Shown here piece after piece: positions 15,953 through 24,316 of a stretch of DNA of 34,815 bases. The notes below the pieces were generated by a model that saw only the letters and a list, made by a program, of their open reading frames with translations, was not told where the DNA came from and searched no databases. The stretch comes from Calditrichota bacterium (lineage in GTDB: Bacteria > Zhuqueibacterota > JdFR-76 > BMS3Abin05): assembly GCA_013151735.1 (NCBI GenBank), contig JAADHR010000062.1, positions 1 through 34,815 on the forward strand, read 5' to 3'. Position 1 is the first letter of the stretch; the number at the start of each line of letters is the position of its first letter. The position numbers and the translations under genes are program-made.

Positions 15953-16486
15953 ATGCGAATGAAATCGCTTTGCAAGAATACGCAACGTGTGTTAATGGCC
16001 TTTGATGGTGATGTTCATCGCCTTCTGAAACAGCATCCGGAAATGGCGAATCATTTAAAAAAGTGTCCTGTTTGCCGGTCAGAAGCCGGCAGGATCAGAC
16101 GCCAGTCGGTGCTGCTACGCGGTCAGCGGCTTCAGATTGAGGATAAAGCGTTCTGGGCGGATTTCGAAAGAGGCTTGTATCGCAAGTTGCAGAATCCACA
16201 AAAAGGCTCATTTTTTAGGAGAATTCAATTGGCTCTGAGCCGCATTGTCCGAGGATTTCTGTTCCAGCCAGCCTATCGTTTTGGATTGGCTGTTGCCGTT
16301 CTTTTTCTCGTTTCCTATTGGGGGTATTCTTCTTTTACGGCACACAAGGCCGCCGTTATCGACCCCTATGATTATTTGTATGAAAGCTATCAGGAGGCTT
16401 CCGACCGTAACCCGGTTTTCCAATCCTTCTCCGATCCGGCGGACGAACTGATTGAGTTTGCCGATATGTCAGGGGAGGGAAGATGA
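15953..16486 (+). CDS. Anti-sigma-factor-like membrane protein with N-terminal zinc site
   Basis: About 177 residues. Residues 40-60 hold a zinc-binding anti-sigma-like motif HLKKCPVC (H-x3-C-x2-C), as in ZAS-domain anti-sigma factors, though the surrounding helices are divergent. A single transmembrane segment lies near residues 114-130 (FGLAVAVLFLVSYWGYSS), leaving a short acidic periplasmic part. This is the topology expected for RseA-like proteins that hold the sigma factor at the membrane. AAGGA at 15945-15949 serves either ATG 15953 or 15959. It starts a few bases after the sigma gene stop, and its own stop overlaps the start of the RseB-like gene (ATGA), so the three are translationally coupled. 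Confidence 0.75.
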   Translation: MRMKSLCKNTQRVLMAFDGDVHRLLKQHPEMANHLKKCPVCRSEAGRIRRQSVLLRGQRLQIEDKAFWADFERGLYRKLQNPQKGSFFRRIQLALSRIVRGFLFQPAYRFGLAVAVLFLVSYWGYSSFTAHKAAVIDPYDYLYESYQEASDRNPVFQSFSDPADELIEFADMSGEGR

Positions 16487-17595
16487 GAAGACGGTTGAGA
16501 ATTGCAGGGTTGCTTTTTACTCTTCTGAGCATTTTCAGCGGAACCCTTTTCGCAAAAAACGACCTGCAGACCGCTTTTGAAAAGGTGAAACGGGGGTACG
16601 AAACAGTTCGCTATCATGCTATTGTAATGGATACGATGGCCGTTTCACACCGAATGGGGCAACATCGTTCACCGGATAAACTCCGGTATCGAATAGAAAA
16701 ATGGGAGGTCTGGTACGACGGCCCCGATCGACTGCGGCTTGTGCGGTTTCCGGGACGCCATGCACGAAAACTCATTATCATAAAAAATGGTAAAACATTT
16801 TACACAAAAATTCGCGATTTCTGGGTAGCTCGACCCGTTCCGCAAAGAGAAAAGGATCGTATTCGAGAATTCCCGATACGCGTGAGAGGAAAATCTTACC
16901 TAAAACTGGTCGAAAAGAACTACACGATCCAATTAAGGCCCGATGGGACACTTGCTAATCGCGCTGCCGATATTCTTTCAATCCTTCCGAACTATCCGGG
17001 AAGATTAATCTGGAAAATCTGGCTGGATGCCCGGACGGGAATTATCCTTCGCCAGGTACAACAAATTGAAACCCCACGCGGACTCAAAACAATTAAGGCA
17101 AAACGAGTGATTGCCATTGATTTTCCGAAAAGTTTTCAGGATTCCCTGTTTGTTGTTTCCGGGAGAGTGGTTGAAAAGAAGGGCGCCATGGGGTGGCGAA
17201 GAAAAAGGCACTTTAAGGGGATGGGAAGCGTATTTCGCCGCCTGGAAAATCTGGCAAAAGCGGCTCCGTATCCAATTTATCTGCCGCGCCCGCTGCCCAA
17301 GGGTTTTGCTTTTATTGAGGGGCGCTTCACCCGGCACCACAACATGGCGATGATCCAATCTCACTTCAGCGACGGTATGATTGATTTTTCGATCTTTCAA
17401 ATTGAGGCATCAAATCACATGGCGAAGCGATTTTTGGATCGGATGCGGCGGCACCACCCGCCGGAAAATCGGCGGCCCCCGATGGAGGTCATTCCGTTTG
17501 AACGGGATGGATTCACCTTTCTGATTATGGGAAATGTCCCGGCTCCCTGGCTTCAAAGGCTGACGCGCCGTTTGCAGCCGTTGCCCAAAAAGTAA
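16483..17595 (+). CDS. RseB/MucB-like periplasmic regulator of sigma factor activity
   Basis: 370 residues with a signal peptide (RIAGLLFTLLSIFSGTLFA). The N-terminal part (to about residue 215) looks like the lipoprotein-carrier/MucB-RseB fold, with repeated strands in YRIEKWEVWYDGPDRLRLV and RKLIIIKNGKTFYTK. The C-terminal part (about 255-370) has the APYPIYLPRPLPKGFAF and FTFLIMGNVPAPWLQRL patterns seen at the RseB C-terminal domain. Family members bind the periplasmic part of the anti-sigma factor and shield it from proteolysis, sensing lipids or misfolded lipoproteins. The gene overlaps the anti-sigma-like gene by 4 bp. The assignment relies on both pattern and context; an outer-membrane lipoprotein-sorting function is a possible alternative. 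Confidence 0.72.
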   Translation: MRRRLRIAGLLFTLLSIFSGTLFAKNDLQTAFEKVKRGYETVRYHAIVMDTMAVSHRMGQHRSPDKLRYRIEKWEVWYDGPDRLRLVRFPGRHARKLIIIKNGKTFYTKIRDFWVARPVPQREKDRIREFPIRVRGKSYLKLVEKNYTIQLRPDGTLANRAADILSILPNYPGRLIWKIWLDARTGIILRQVQQIETPRGLKTIKAKRVIAIDFPKSFQDSLFVVSGRVVEKKGAMGWRRKRHFKGMGSVFRRLENLAKAAPYPIYLPRPLPKGFAFIEGRFTRHHNMAMIQSHFSDGMIDFSIFQIEASNHMAKRFLDRMRRHHPPENRRPPMEVIPFERDGFTFLIMGNVPAPWLQRLTRRLQPLPKK

Positions 17596-17798
17596 GGTCG
17601 GTCGGAATATCGCCGTCTTACCCTTCATGTGCCTTCCCTATTTTCCTCATTTACCGGATCCTATTCCAGATTCGAAAATCCCTGAGAATCCGGGTTTATT
17701 TTGATATTGTAGTCCAGTTAAAAATGTCTTATATTTTTAAAGATGAATTAGATACTGCAATACGGCCCGGCGTGTTTTTTGTTGAGATGAGGTCCTAA

Positions 17799-19151
17799 AT
17801 GCCCAAAAATCTGGATGTTTGCATCCATCATCCTGATCGGTACACAACCCGGCATTGCTATTATTGTCACAAGCCCGTTTGCAAAGACTGCCAGATGGTT
17901 TTGTCGCATCACATTTTTTGCAGCAAAACATGCTGGTACCGATTTTTATTGATGGAATTCTGGGGACATCTAAAACTCAAAATCAAGCAAGGAACTCCCC
18001 GGTTCTTCTCAAACAGCGCCTTTCCTTTTGGGGTGTTGGCTATCCTGCTGTTGGCGGTTCTCTTCTGGCAAAATCATCAGCTTTTTCAGAAAATCGATCG
18101 GCTGGAAAAGCACGTGTCCCGGTTGATCGCAGAAAAGCACACTTCTAATCTGTCCCGCTCGGAAGCGGGACATCTGATCATCCGGAAACCGTCCCCGGGA
18201 ACGACCCTTTTTTCCAATAAGATTACCGTCAGCGGAATGGCAGACGACGGTTCTATCATTCTTTTGGAACAAGGGGGTAAACTGATGGCAGTTACGCTTG
18301 CGGATCAGGGAACTTTCACGTTTAAGAGAGTTCCCCTCTCCAGAAAGAATTCCCGTCTTCGGGTAAAGGAAATCACGTCACGCGGGAGAGTTCGGGCGGT
18401 TGAGGATTTGGATCTGCATTTTGCTCCGCCAGATCTTCTTTTCCGTTCCAGACCCATCCGAAAAGGAAATCCACATCAGAAAAAAATAGCCCTTACCTTT
18501 GATGGGGGGTCATCGAACAATATTACGGACAGGATTTTGGACATTCTTCACGAAAAAGAGGTGCACTGCACCCTGTTTCTTACGGGGGAATTCATCCAAC
18601 GGTTTCCCGAAACGGTTCGGCGAATGGTTCGGGAAGGACATGAAATCGGAAATCATACCTTCCATCATCCGCATCTGACCACGTACGTCCGCAATCGGCG
18701 CCACGAAACGCTGCCGGGGCTGACCAAAGAACGATTTCAAAATGAATTGAAACAAACGGCAGAGATATTTAAAGCGGTCACCGGCCGGAAAATGGCCCCC
18801 TTCTGGCGGGCACCTTACGGGGAGTCAAATTCTGAAATCCGGCGGTGGGCGGCTGAATTGGGCTATCGTGAGGTGGATTGGACCATTGGCAGAGACCAAA
18901 AGGAAAATATGGACACGCGCGACTGGGTGGCCCAACCCGGGGATCCCGGATATCAAAGCGGTGAGGCCATTAAACAGAAAATTTTAAAATTTGCTTCCGA
19001 ACCCGGCGGACGGGCAAATGGAGCCATTGTTTTAATGCACCTGGCGAGTTACCGAAAACAGGACTTTCCCTACGAAAAACTCCCGGAAATTATTGATTCG
19101 TTGCGCGCAAAGGGCTACGAATTGGTGCCGGTGCGAAACCTTCTAAAATAA
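17799..19151 (+). CDS. Membrane-anchored NodB-type polysaccharide deacetylase with N-terminal zinc finger
   Basis: 450 residues. Residues 8-45 form a B-box-like zinc finger (C8, H11, C20, C23, C28, C31, H37/H38, C41, C45). A transmembrane helix lies at about 70-86 (FPFGVLAILLLAVLFW), then a short coiled coil, a beta-rich domain (about 125-215), and the NodB domain from about 230. NodB motif 1 is TFDGG (Asp235), with Gly in place of the usual second Asp. Motif 2 is HTFHH (zinc ligands His286 and His290), and RAPYGE gives motif 3. LMHLASY is like motif 5. The enzyme is expected to remove N- or O-acetyl groups from cell-wall or surface polysaccharide outside the membrane, with the finger in the cytoplasm. 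No ribosome binding site clearly marks the start. Confidence 0.85.
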   Translation: MPKNLDVCIHHPDRYTTRHCYYCHKPVCKDCQMVLSHHIFCSKTCWYRFLLMEFWGHLKLKIKQGTPRFFSNSAFPFGVLAILLLAVLFWQNHQLFQKIDRLEKHVSRLIAEKHTSNLSRSEAGHLIIRKPSPGTTLFSNKITVSGMADDGSIILLEQGGKLMAVTLADQGTFTFKRVPLSRKNSRLRVKEITSRGRVRAVEDLDLHFAPPDLLFRSRPIRKGNPHQKKIALTFDGGSSNNITDRILDILHEKEVHCTLFLTGEFIQRFPETVRRMVREGHEIGNHTFHHPHLTTYVRNRRHETLPGLTKERFQNELKQTAEIFKAVTGRKMAPFWRAPYGESNSEIRRWAAELGYREVDWTIGRDQKENMDTRDWVAQPGDPGYQSGEAIKQKILKFASEPGGRANGAIVLMHLASYRKQDFPYEKLPEIIDSLRAKGYELVPVRNLLK

Positions 19152-19165
19152 AAAAGGGAACAACC

Positions 19166-20671
19166 ATGAGCGAAAAATCATTTTTATGGGACTATTTTGT
19201 GGGCCCGATGGGTGAAAATACGGGACTTTTGTTGGAGCTGCTTACGGAAGGGCTGGAGCATCACCGAAAGTGGCGGAAGGAACGGTATCCGGAAGATGAT
19301 GCCTCCGGTTTTGCGTCGGGTAGACCGGCAGATCTCTCTGAGAGCCGGAATCGCGAAGAGCTTCGTTCGGCCTGGGCCGAATTCATGAAACGAATGGATC
19401 AAAATCTCCCCTTTCCATCCGTACGTTATGCCGCGCAAATGCTGAAAGATCCTTCTCTTCCTGCAATTTTAGCCTATTTTTACACATTGCTGAGCAATCC
19501 CAACAATCACGCTTACGAGGGGGGCCCGGTGACCACGCAAATGGAAATGGAGGTGGTTGAACAGCTTCTGGCGATGGTTGGTTTTGAGAAGGGATGGGGC
19601 CACTTGACCAGCGGCGGGTCTCTGGCAAACATGGAGGCGCTCTGGGCCGTCCGGGACGCGCGGAAGCCCGGAAAATTGATTTTTACAAAGGGGTCGCATT
19701 ACTCGTGGAAGCGCATTGCGTCGATCCTAAAAGTCGATGCCATTGCAGAATTGCCGGTTGATGCCCACTACAGAATGGACCTGGATGCCCTCAAAAGGGA
19801 ATTGGGTTCGGGCCCCGTGATGATGGTGATGGCAAACCTCGGGACAACCGGGATTGGTGCCGTCGATCCTCTGGATGAAATCCTGGAGCTTCGCGATCGA
19901 TATGGATTTCATCTCCACGTGGATGCGGCTTACGGCGGCTATTACCGGTCGCTTATTCTGGATCGGGATAATCGGTTGAAACCATTCGACGAAAGCGAAA
20001 TGGCCGTTTCTGACTATGTTTACCGGCAGTTGGCCCGTTTGGGGGAAGCCGATTCCATTACAATTGATCCCCACAAACACGGGCTGGTTGGGTATGGTGC
20101 GGGATCGGTACTTTTTAAGGACGAAGCCTTGCGCCAGGTTATTTTAAACACGGCCCCCTACACCTACCATGTTACCGATAAACCCAATATCGGCATGTTT
20201 ACCCTGGAAGGGTCGCGTCCGGGAGCGGCCGCCGCGGCCGTTTGGTTGACCCATCGCCTCATCCCGTTGAATGAAAGTGGCTTCGGGGAGATCCTGACGC
20301 GTTGCCACAACACGGCCCGCTCGCTGTACGATGCCTTATTGGAAATGGAGTCTTTTCAGCCCGTTTGTCAACCCGACCTGGATTTACTTGGGTTCTACCG
20401 TGTGGGCAAAAATCCCCGTTCGCTGGCATCACTCAATGAGGCCACAGAGAAGGTGTACCGCTATCTGTCGGTTGAAAATCCGGCTGCCCCTTTTATTCTG
20501 TCAAAATTTGTCATTGATCCGGAAACGGCCGTCAAAATTCTCCCCGGTGTGGCAAGGGATGCCGATCATTTTACGGTTATGCGGGGAGTGTTCATGAAGC
20601 ACTGGATGCAGATGGGCGAAAAACCCACGTATCTGGATCGATTGATTGCCGTTCTGGAAGATATCGAGTAG
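19166..20671 (+). CDS. PLP-dependent group II amino acid decarboxylase
   Basis: 501 residues. Conserved features of the group II decarboxylase family are present: the PLP phosphate-binding region TSGGSLANMEAL near residue 150, HVDAAYGG (Asp253, pairs with the pyridine nitrogen), and the Schiff-base lysine Lys304 in DPHKHG. Family members decarboxylate glutamate, aspartate, tyrosine, tryptophan or DOPA. The HVDAA followed by YGG and the DPHKHG context (not DPHKW) resemble archaeal/bacterial tyrosine/aspartate-type decarboxylases, but the substrate cannot be fixed from sequence alone. It follows the deacetylase gene by 14 bp, with a GGGAA ribosome binding site, so the two share a transcript. 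Confidence 0.88.
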   Translation: MSEKSFLWDYFVGPMGENTGLLLELLTEGLEHHRKWRKERYPEDDASGFASGRPADLSESRNREELRSAWAEFMKRMDQNLPFPSVRYAAQMLKDPSLPAILAYFYTLLSNPNNHAYEGGPVTTQMEMEVVEQLLAMVGFEKGWGHLTSGGSLANMEALWAVRDARKPGKLIFTKGSHYSWKRIASILKVDAIAELPVDAHYRMDLDALKRELGSGPVMMVMANLGTTGIGAVDPLDEILELRDRYGFHLHVDAAYGGYYRSLILDRDNRLKPFDESEMAVSDYVYRQLARLGEADSITIDPHKHGLVGYGAGSVLFKDEALRQVILNTAPYTYHVTDKPNIGMFTLEGSRPGAAAAAVWLTHRLIPLNESGFGEILTRCHNTARSLYDALLEMESFQPVCQPDLDLLGFYRVGKNPRSLASLNEATEKVYRYLSVENPAAPFILSKFVIDPETAVKILPGVARDADHFTVMRGVFMKHWMQMGEKPTYLDRLIAVLEDIE

Positions 20672-20778
20672 CGGTGTAAAGAAGGTCAGCAGGCCAAAAG
20701 GCGGAGATTACCGGGGTTCAGAGAATTATGAGCCGGAAAAGCGTGATTTTAAGAGAACGGTTACGGGCCGGATGTAAA

Positions 20779-21210
20779 CTATTTTCGTACGGCCTGAAAG
20801 GTTCCGCTGTTCAATATGCCGGGATATCCGCTGTACACCCATTTCCCGCTGAACCGTTGGGGATGATATTCTCCAAAAAGATCGACATTGTTGTCTATTT
20901 GGTTGGGATTGAGATTGATTGAAATCTTGCCATTCTGAACCCTCCCGCTGAGAATGCCGGAACCCGTTTGAGGCCCCAACCGCGGGATGCTACCGTTTTT
21001 TTGCAGATTCCATTTTCCGGAAATCCGAATTGAATCCGTGAATGAAAACGAAAGCCAGCCGGTAACAACCGTTCTGCCGGTCGAGTCAAATCCTGTATAG
21101 TGAAAACTCCCGGCTGGAATGCTCGGAAGAAGCGGTTCTTTTGTGGATTGTTGGCAGCTTGCCAAAAGAAGGAATCCGGTTAAAAGAAGGCCGATAGATG
21201 TAAGTCTCAT
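20779..21210 (-). CDS. Small lipoprotein, function unknown
   Basis: About 143 residues from the ATG preceded by GGGAG. The signal peptide MRLTSIGLLLTGFLLLASCQ ends in a lipobox (LASC), so it is a lipoprotein. The mature part is beta-rich with many Gly and polar residues (GKWNLQKNGSIPR, GSGILSGRVQNGKISINL, RFSGKWVYSGYPG), like a small beta-barrel or lipocalin-like fold. An upstream in-frame start would add 22 residues but would bury the signal peptide. It lies downstream of the KamA-family gene on the same strand, separated by a strong hairpin. No family recognised. Confidence 0.75.
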   Translation of the reverse strand: MRLTSIGLLLTGFLLLASCQQSTKEPLLPSIPAGSFHYTGFDSTGRTVVTGWLSFSFTDSIRISGKWNLQKNGSIPRLGPQTGSGILSGRVQNGKISINLNPNQIDNNVDLFGEYHPQRFSGKWVYSGYPGILNSGTFQAVRK

Positions 21211-21288
21211 TTTGAGTGCTCCCGATTTGGTGGCAGGAATAAGCAGATCATCTCTTTGTTGATTAAATGGGTTCAATGCTTCTTTTGT

Positions 21289-21320
21289 TCCAAACCCCGC
21301 GGTCTGCTGCGGGGTTTGGA
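21289..21320 (-). other. Strong intergenic hairpin without T tract
   Basis: TCCAAACCCCGC (21289-21300) pairs perfectly with GCGGGGTTTGGA (21309-21320), a 12-bp stem with an 8-nt loop. Neither strand has a T run after it, so it is not a standard intrinsic terminator. It may separate the transcript of the KamA-family gene from the lipoprotein gene or act as an mRNA stabiliser. Confidence 0.5.
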
Positions 21321-21384
21321 CACTGAAATCCGTGCAGGGGTGTGTTTTAACAGAACAGGCCGTTACGGCAAAAAAAACGGAGCG

Positions 21385-22533
21385 TCAGAACCCGGGGTCC
21401 CAATCGCCATGAGCAGCTGCCAAAAAAGGATTGGGCAGGGTGTATTCGTCAATGGCTTCGGTGTAGTCGTCGAACCAATAGGCCTTTGGATTGCTGCGAA
21501 AAACGAGGAAACGTCCCCTGTTTTCCGGATCTGCGGCACGGTGATATCGAAAATAAACGTACCCATTGGTTTTTCCCACAATTTCAATTTTCCCCGAAAA
21601 ATGCGACATCACCAAACGAGCCCGTTTGGCCAGACCGGATCCCATCATTTTTGCCTTTTCGAAAATCTCCAGTGCTTCTTCCACGGGAATTGCAAAGGGT
21701 TTGTTCCCAAGGGTGGGACGCCCCTGAAAAACATAATAGGGCGGCACTCCGATGAATGACAGCTGATCCATCAATTCAGCCAAAATACCCGGATCGTCAT
21801 TAATTCCGCGCAGCAGGGGCGTTTGATTGGCAATGATGGCTCCTGCCTTTTGTAGTTTGAAAATGGCCTTTATCGAGGGTTCGGTTAATTCGTTTGGGTG
21901 ATTGTAGTGGGTCATAATGTAGATTTTTTTTCTCGGGGTACTGTAGGCAGAAATCATTCTGATCAACGATGCATCATTCAGAATCCGGTAGGGATTGAAT
22001 GCCGGGATTTTGGTTCCAATGCGAATGATTTGAATATGATTCATTTGCCGGAGGCTGCGGATAATCGCCTCTAATTTTCGGGTTGAAAGCAGCAAGGGAT
22101 CTCCTCCGGTAAGGAGTACATTATTGATTTCAGTGTGGCGGGCAATGTAGTTCAAAGCCTCTGAAAGATCTCTTGCAACCTCGTCGTTTTCATTTAAAAA
22201 CAGGCGCTTCCGAAAACAGAAACGGCAATACCCACCGCATACGTTCGTGACCAGCAGCAAGGCCGTGTGGGTATATTTGTGCTCCAGGCCTGGAGCAACC
22301 GTATACGTACTTTCATTTGAGGCGTCTAATTCGCCCCATTCCTTTAACTCTTCTGGGTCCGGAATAATAATCCGTTTGATGGGATCGTCGGGGTCATTCC
22401 AATTAATCAGTGACAGGTAATACTCATTTGCTCGGAATGCAAACTTTTGACTTACTTTTTGTAACTTGGCGCGTTTTTCCAAATTAAGGGATTGAATTTG
22501 CTCGATCTTTGTAACATATTTTGGATTAGGCAA
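21385..22533 (-). CDS. KamA-family radical SAM protein (lysine 2,3-aminomutase-like)
   Basis: 382 residues. The radical SAM cluster motif is CGGYCRFCF (CxxxCxxC). The region LLTGGDPLLLS is the typical SAM-binding GGD motif of KamA proteins, and TPLLRGINDDP matches the aminomutase segment that carries a substrate-binding Asp. The lysine 2,3-aminomutase VDAPGGGGK segment, with the second substrate Asp, is missing; instead the protein has VMSHFSGKIEIVG, so free lysine may not be its substrate. The family binds PLP and SAM. Translation probably starts with TTG at 22533, with AAAGGAG 9 bases upstream; no suitable ATG was seen nearby. The preceding gene (BCP) ends in its own terminator, so this is a separate transcription unit. 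Confidence 0.85.
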   Translation of the reverse strand: MPNPKYVTKIEQIQSLNLEKRAKLQKVSQKFAFRANEYYLSLINWNDPDDPIKRIIIPDPEELKEWGELDASNESTYTVAPGLEHKYTHTALLLVTNVCGGYCRFCFRKRLFLNENDEVARDLSEALNYIARHTEINNVLLTGGDPLLLSTRKLEAIIRSLRQMNHIQIIRIGTKIPAFNPYRILNDASLIRMISAYSTPRKKIYIMTHYNHPNELTEPSIKAIFKLQKAGAIIANQTPLLRGINDDPGILAELMDQLSFIGVPPYYVFQGRPTLGNKPFAIPVEEALEIFEKAKMMGSGLAKRARLVMSHFSGKIEIVGKTNGYVYFRYHRAADPENRGRFLVFRSNPKAYWFDDYTEAIDEYTLPNPFLAAAHGDWDPGF

Positions 22534-22635
22534 TCAAATCAGCTCCTTTCAATTGGTTTGGGTTTTGCGGATCATTGAAACGATTGTTTATACTTTCGGG
22601 GAAGACAAAAAATTAAATTTACTTTAAATTATATT

Positions 22636-22673
22636 AAAAAAATCAGATTATTTCAACTAAATCTGATTTTTTT
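22636..22673. terminator. Terminator between the peroxiredoxin and KamA-family genes
   Basis: AATCAGATT (22641-22649) and AATCTGATT (22660-22668) form a 9-bp stem with A residues before and T residues after, so it reads as a terminator in both directions. Here it ends the minus-strand peroxiredoxin transcript. Confidence 0.8.
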
Positions 22674-22732
22674 GAGGGGCTGCAGAAGGCTTCACCAGAG
22701 CATTATTCGCGTACAGATAAAAGGGTCTTTCC

Positions 22733-23218
22733 TCAGAGCTTTTGCAGGCTTTTGATCTTTCGCAGAACATCTTCGGCATGGCCTTTAACCTTAACCTTTG
22801 GCCATGTATAAGCGATTGTCCCCTTTGGATCGATTAAAAATGTGCTTCGAACCACGCCGTAGTATTCCCGGCCGGCCATCTTTTTTAGCTGCCAGACCCC
22901 GTAGGTTTCAAGAACGGAGCGGGTTCCATCGCTCAAAAGGCGAAGTTTAAGGTCTTTTTTTGTGATGAATTTCAGGTGGCTTTGCGGCGAGTCGGGACTC
23001 ACGCCCAAAATTTCGGCATTCACGGCCTTAAATTCGTCCAGGTGCGCCGTAAAATCCAGAGCCTCTGTCGTACAGCCGGTTGTGTTATCCTTTGGATAAA
23101 AATAGAGTACCACCCATTTCCCCCGATAGTTGTGCAAACACACTTCCTCTTTGTTCTGATCGGGTAAGCAAAAATCCGGTGCTTTTTGGCCGATGGAAAG
23201 TTTGGGATCTGATGCCAT
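22733..23218 (-). CDS. bcp: BCP-type thioredoxin-dependent peroxiredoxin
   Basis: 161 residues, cytosolic. It reduces hydroperoxides. The peroxidatic Cys is in YPKDNTTGCTTEALDF, the typical PxxxTxxC motif. The usual resolving cysteine five residues further on (GCTxxAC in Escherichia coli BCP) is replaced by Leu/Asp, so it would work as a 1-Cys type or use one of the other cysteines at the N-terminus (FCLP, EVCL). Length and IGQKAPDF start are standard for the family. The adjacent gene upstream (DUF2156) is on the same strand, with 42 bp between, so co-transcription is likely. Confidence 0.92.
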   Translation of the reverse strand: MASDPKLSIGQKAPDFCLPDQNKEEVCLHNYRGKWVVLYFYPKDNTTGCTTEALDFTAHLDEFKAVNAEILGVSPDSPQSHLKFITKKDLKLRLLSDGTRSVLETYGVWQLKKMAGREYYGVVRSTFLIDPKGTIAYTWPKVKVKGHAEDVLRKIKSLQKL

Positions 23219-23260
23219 GTGTTTCTCCTTTTTTAATTCCTTAAATCCATTGAATCAAAA

Positions 23261-24169
23261 TCAATTGCAGCGGTTGTCATGGTTTCCTCGATTCACGTTT
23301 TCTGTTTCGCCAGGCTCGCGGTAGACCCGGTACTTTTTGACGAAGCCTATCGGGTAATAGCTTAATTTGGCCTGCCGGAGCCCTTTGTCTCCCAGGTCTT
23401 GTTCGCGGTTGATAAATTCGTATTGCTCGGGAAGAAGAGCGGCGAAGGATTGATTGATAAATTGATACAGCCCTTTGAACCCCGGAACGGCTTTTTCAAA
23501 ATGAATCACATAGGTCTTTCCGCCCGGCAGTTCTTCTCCCAGTGTGTACCCCACGGGCCGATTCTCAATGTAGAAAATGGCGCCGCAGAGCTGAAGCGTT
23601 TCCATTTCTTCCAGAGCCTCCCGGGCCGGCTCACAATCTGTTCCGCGACCCCGTTGATTGCACCATTCTTTTAGGACGCGTAGCGCGTCGTCTGTATACT
23701 CGTTTAGCAGCGGCCGAATGTCGCAGGTGTGACTGAGCTTAAAATTTTTGATGAGATTTCGTTTTTTGCTGAATTTTCGACCCGAAAGCGTTGCCAGGGT
23801 CTCCCGCGAATAGAGGTAATCGAAATTATCCCGATCTTCCCGGATAAAATAGCCGGCTTTTTGAAGGTCTTTTGCCTGCTGTTCGGAAGCTAATTTCAGG
23901 CTATGAAAAGTATTAAAAAGCTCCTCGAGAATGTCCGGATCGGGAATTTCTGTGGGGAGTACAAAAAAGGGTTTTCCGTCGTCGTTGCCGGCAAGCACAA
24001 ATAACCCTTCTTTGATTTTGGAAATCTTGTAATTGTGGGTGTGGCGGAACAGGTAAATATTTGCAAATGTGAATTCAGAAATACCTGACTGCACCTGCCT
24101 GAAATAAGCGTGAAGTACAGCATGATCGTCAAGTGTTATTTTCGAAAATTCCGGGTACTGGGTTATCAT
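23261..24169 (-). CDS. DUF2156 family protein (phosphatidylglycerol lysyltransferase C-terminal-like)
   Basis: 302 residues, no signal or membrane segments. The protein matches the stand-alone DUF2156 pattern: the start FSKITLDDHAVLHAYF, the ISEFTFANIYLFR motif, and later the acyl-aminoacyl transferase-like ENRPVGYTLGEEL and YVIHFEKAVPGFKGLYQFIN, ending with DLGDKGLRQAKLSYYP. The fold is two GNAT-like domains, as in the catalytic half of MprF/LysX proteins, but without a membrane part. Such proteins are often annotated as possible aminoacyl-tRNA-dependent transferases; the substrate is unknown. Confidence 0.82.
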   Translation of the reverse strand: MITQYPEFSKITLDDHAVLHAYFRQVQSGISEFTFANIYLFRHTHNYKISKIKEGLFVLAGNDDGKPFFVLPTEIPDPDILEELFNTFHSLKLASEQQAKDLQKAGYFIREDRDNFDYLYSRETLATLSGRKFSKKRNLIKNFKLSHTCDIRPLLNEYTDDALRVLKEWCNQRGRGTDCEPAREALEEMETLQLCGAIFYIENRPVGYTLGEELPGGKTYVIHFEKAVPGFKGLYQFINQSFAALLPEQYEFINREQDLGDKGLRQAKLSYYPIGFVKKYRVYREPGETENVNRGNHDNRCN

Positions 24170-24264
24170 CGGTTTTTGTTTTTTTCTCTGTTAAATTAGA
24201 ATTGTTATTATTTTAGTTCTTAAAATAAAAAATTTGAATTTAAAATGCTACAAAATTTTCAAAT

Positions 24265-24289
24265 AAAAAAGGCGGGCTCAAAGCCCGCC
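24265..24289 (-). terminator. Terminator of the first VIT-vWA gene
   Basis: On the minus strand, GGCGGGCT/AGCCCGCC (24271-24278 with 24282-24289) forms an 8-bp GC-rich stem with a 3-nt loop, followed by six T residues (24265-24270). It lies 28 bp after the stop codon of the VIT-vWA gene that ends at 24317. Confidence 0.9.
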
Positions 24290-24316
24290 TTGCGATAATT
24301 GCTTATTTTTGCGCCA

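Noticed and set aside
20728-20922. Small plus-strand frame after the decarboxylase gene
   Set aside because: It lies opposite the lipoprotein gene, which has a clear lipobox and ribosome binding site; the plus frame has no such support.
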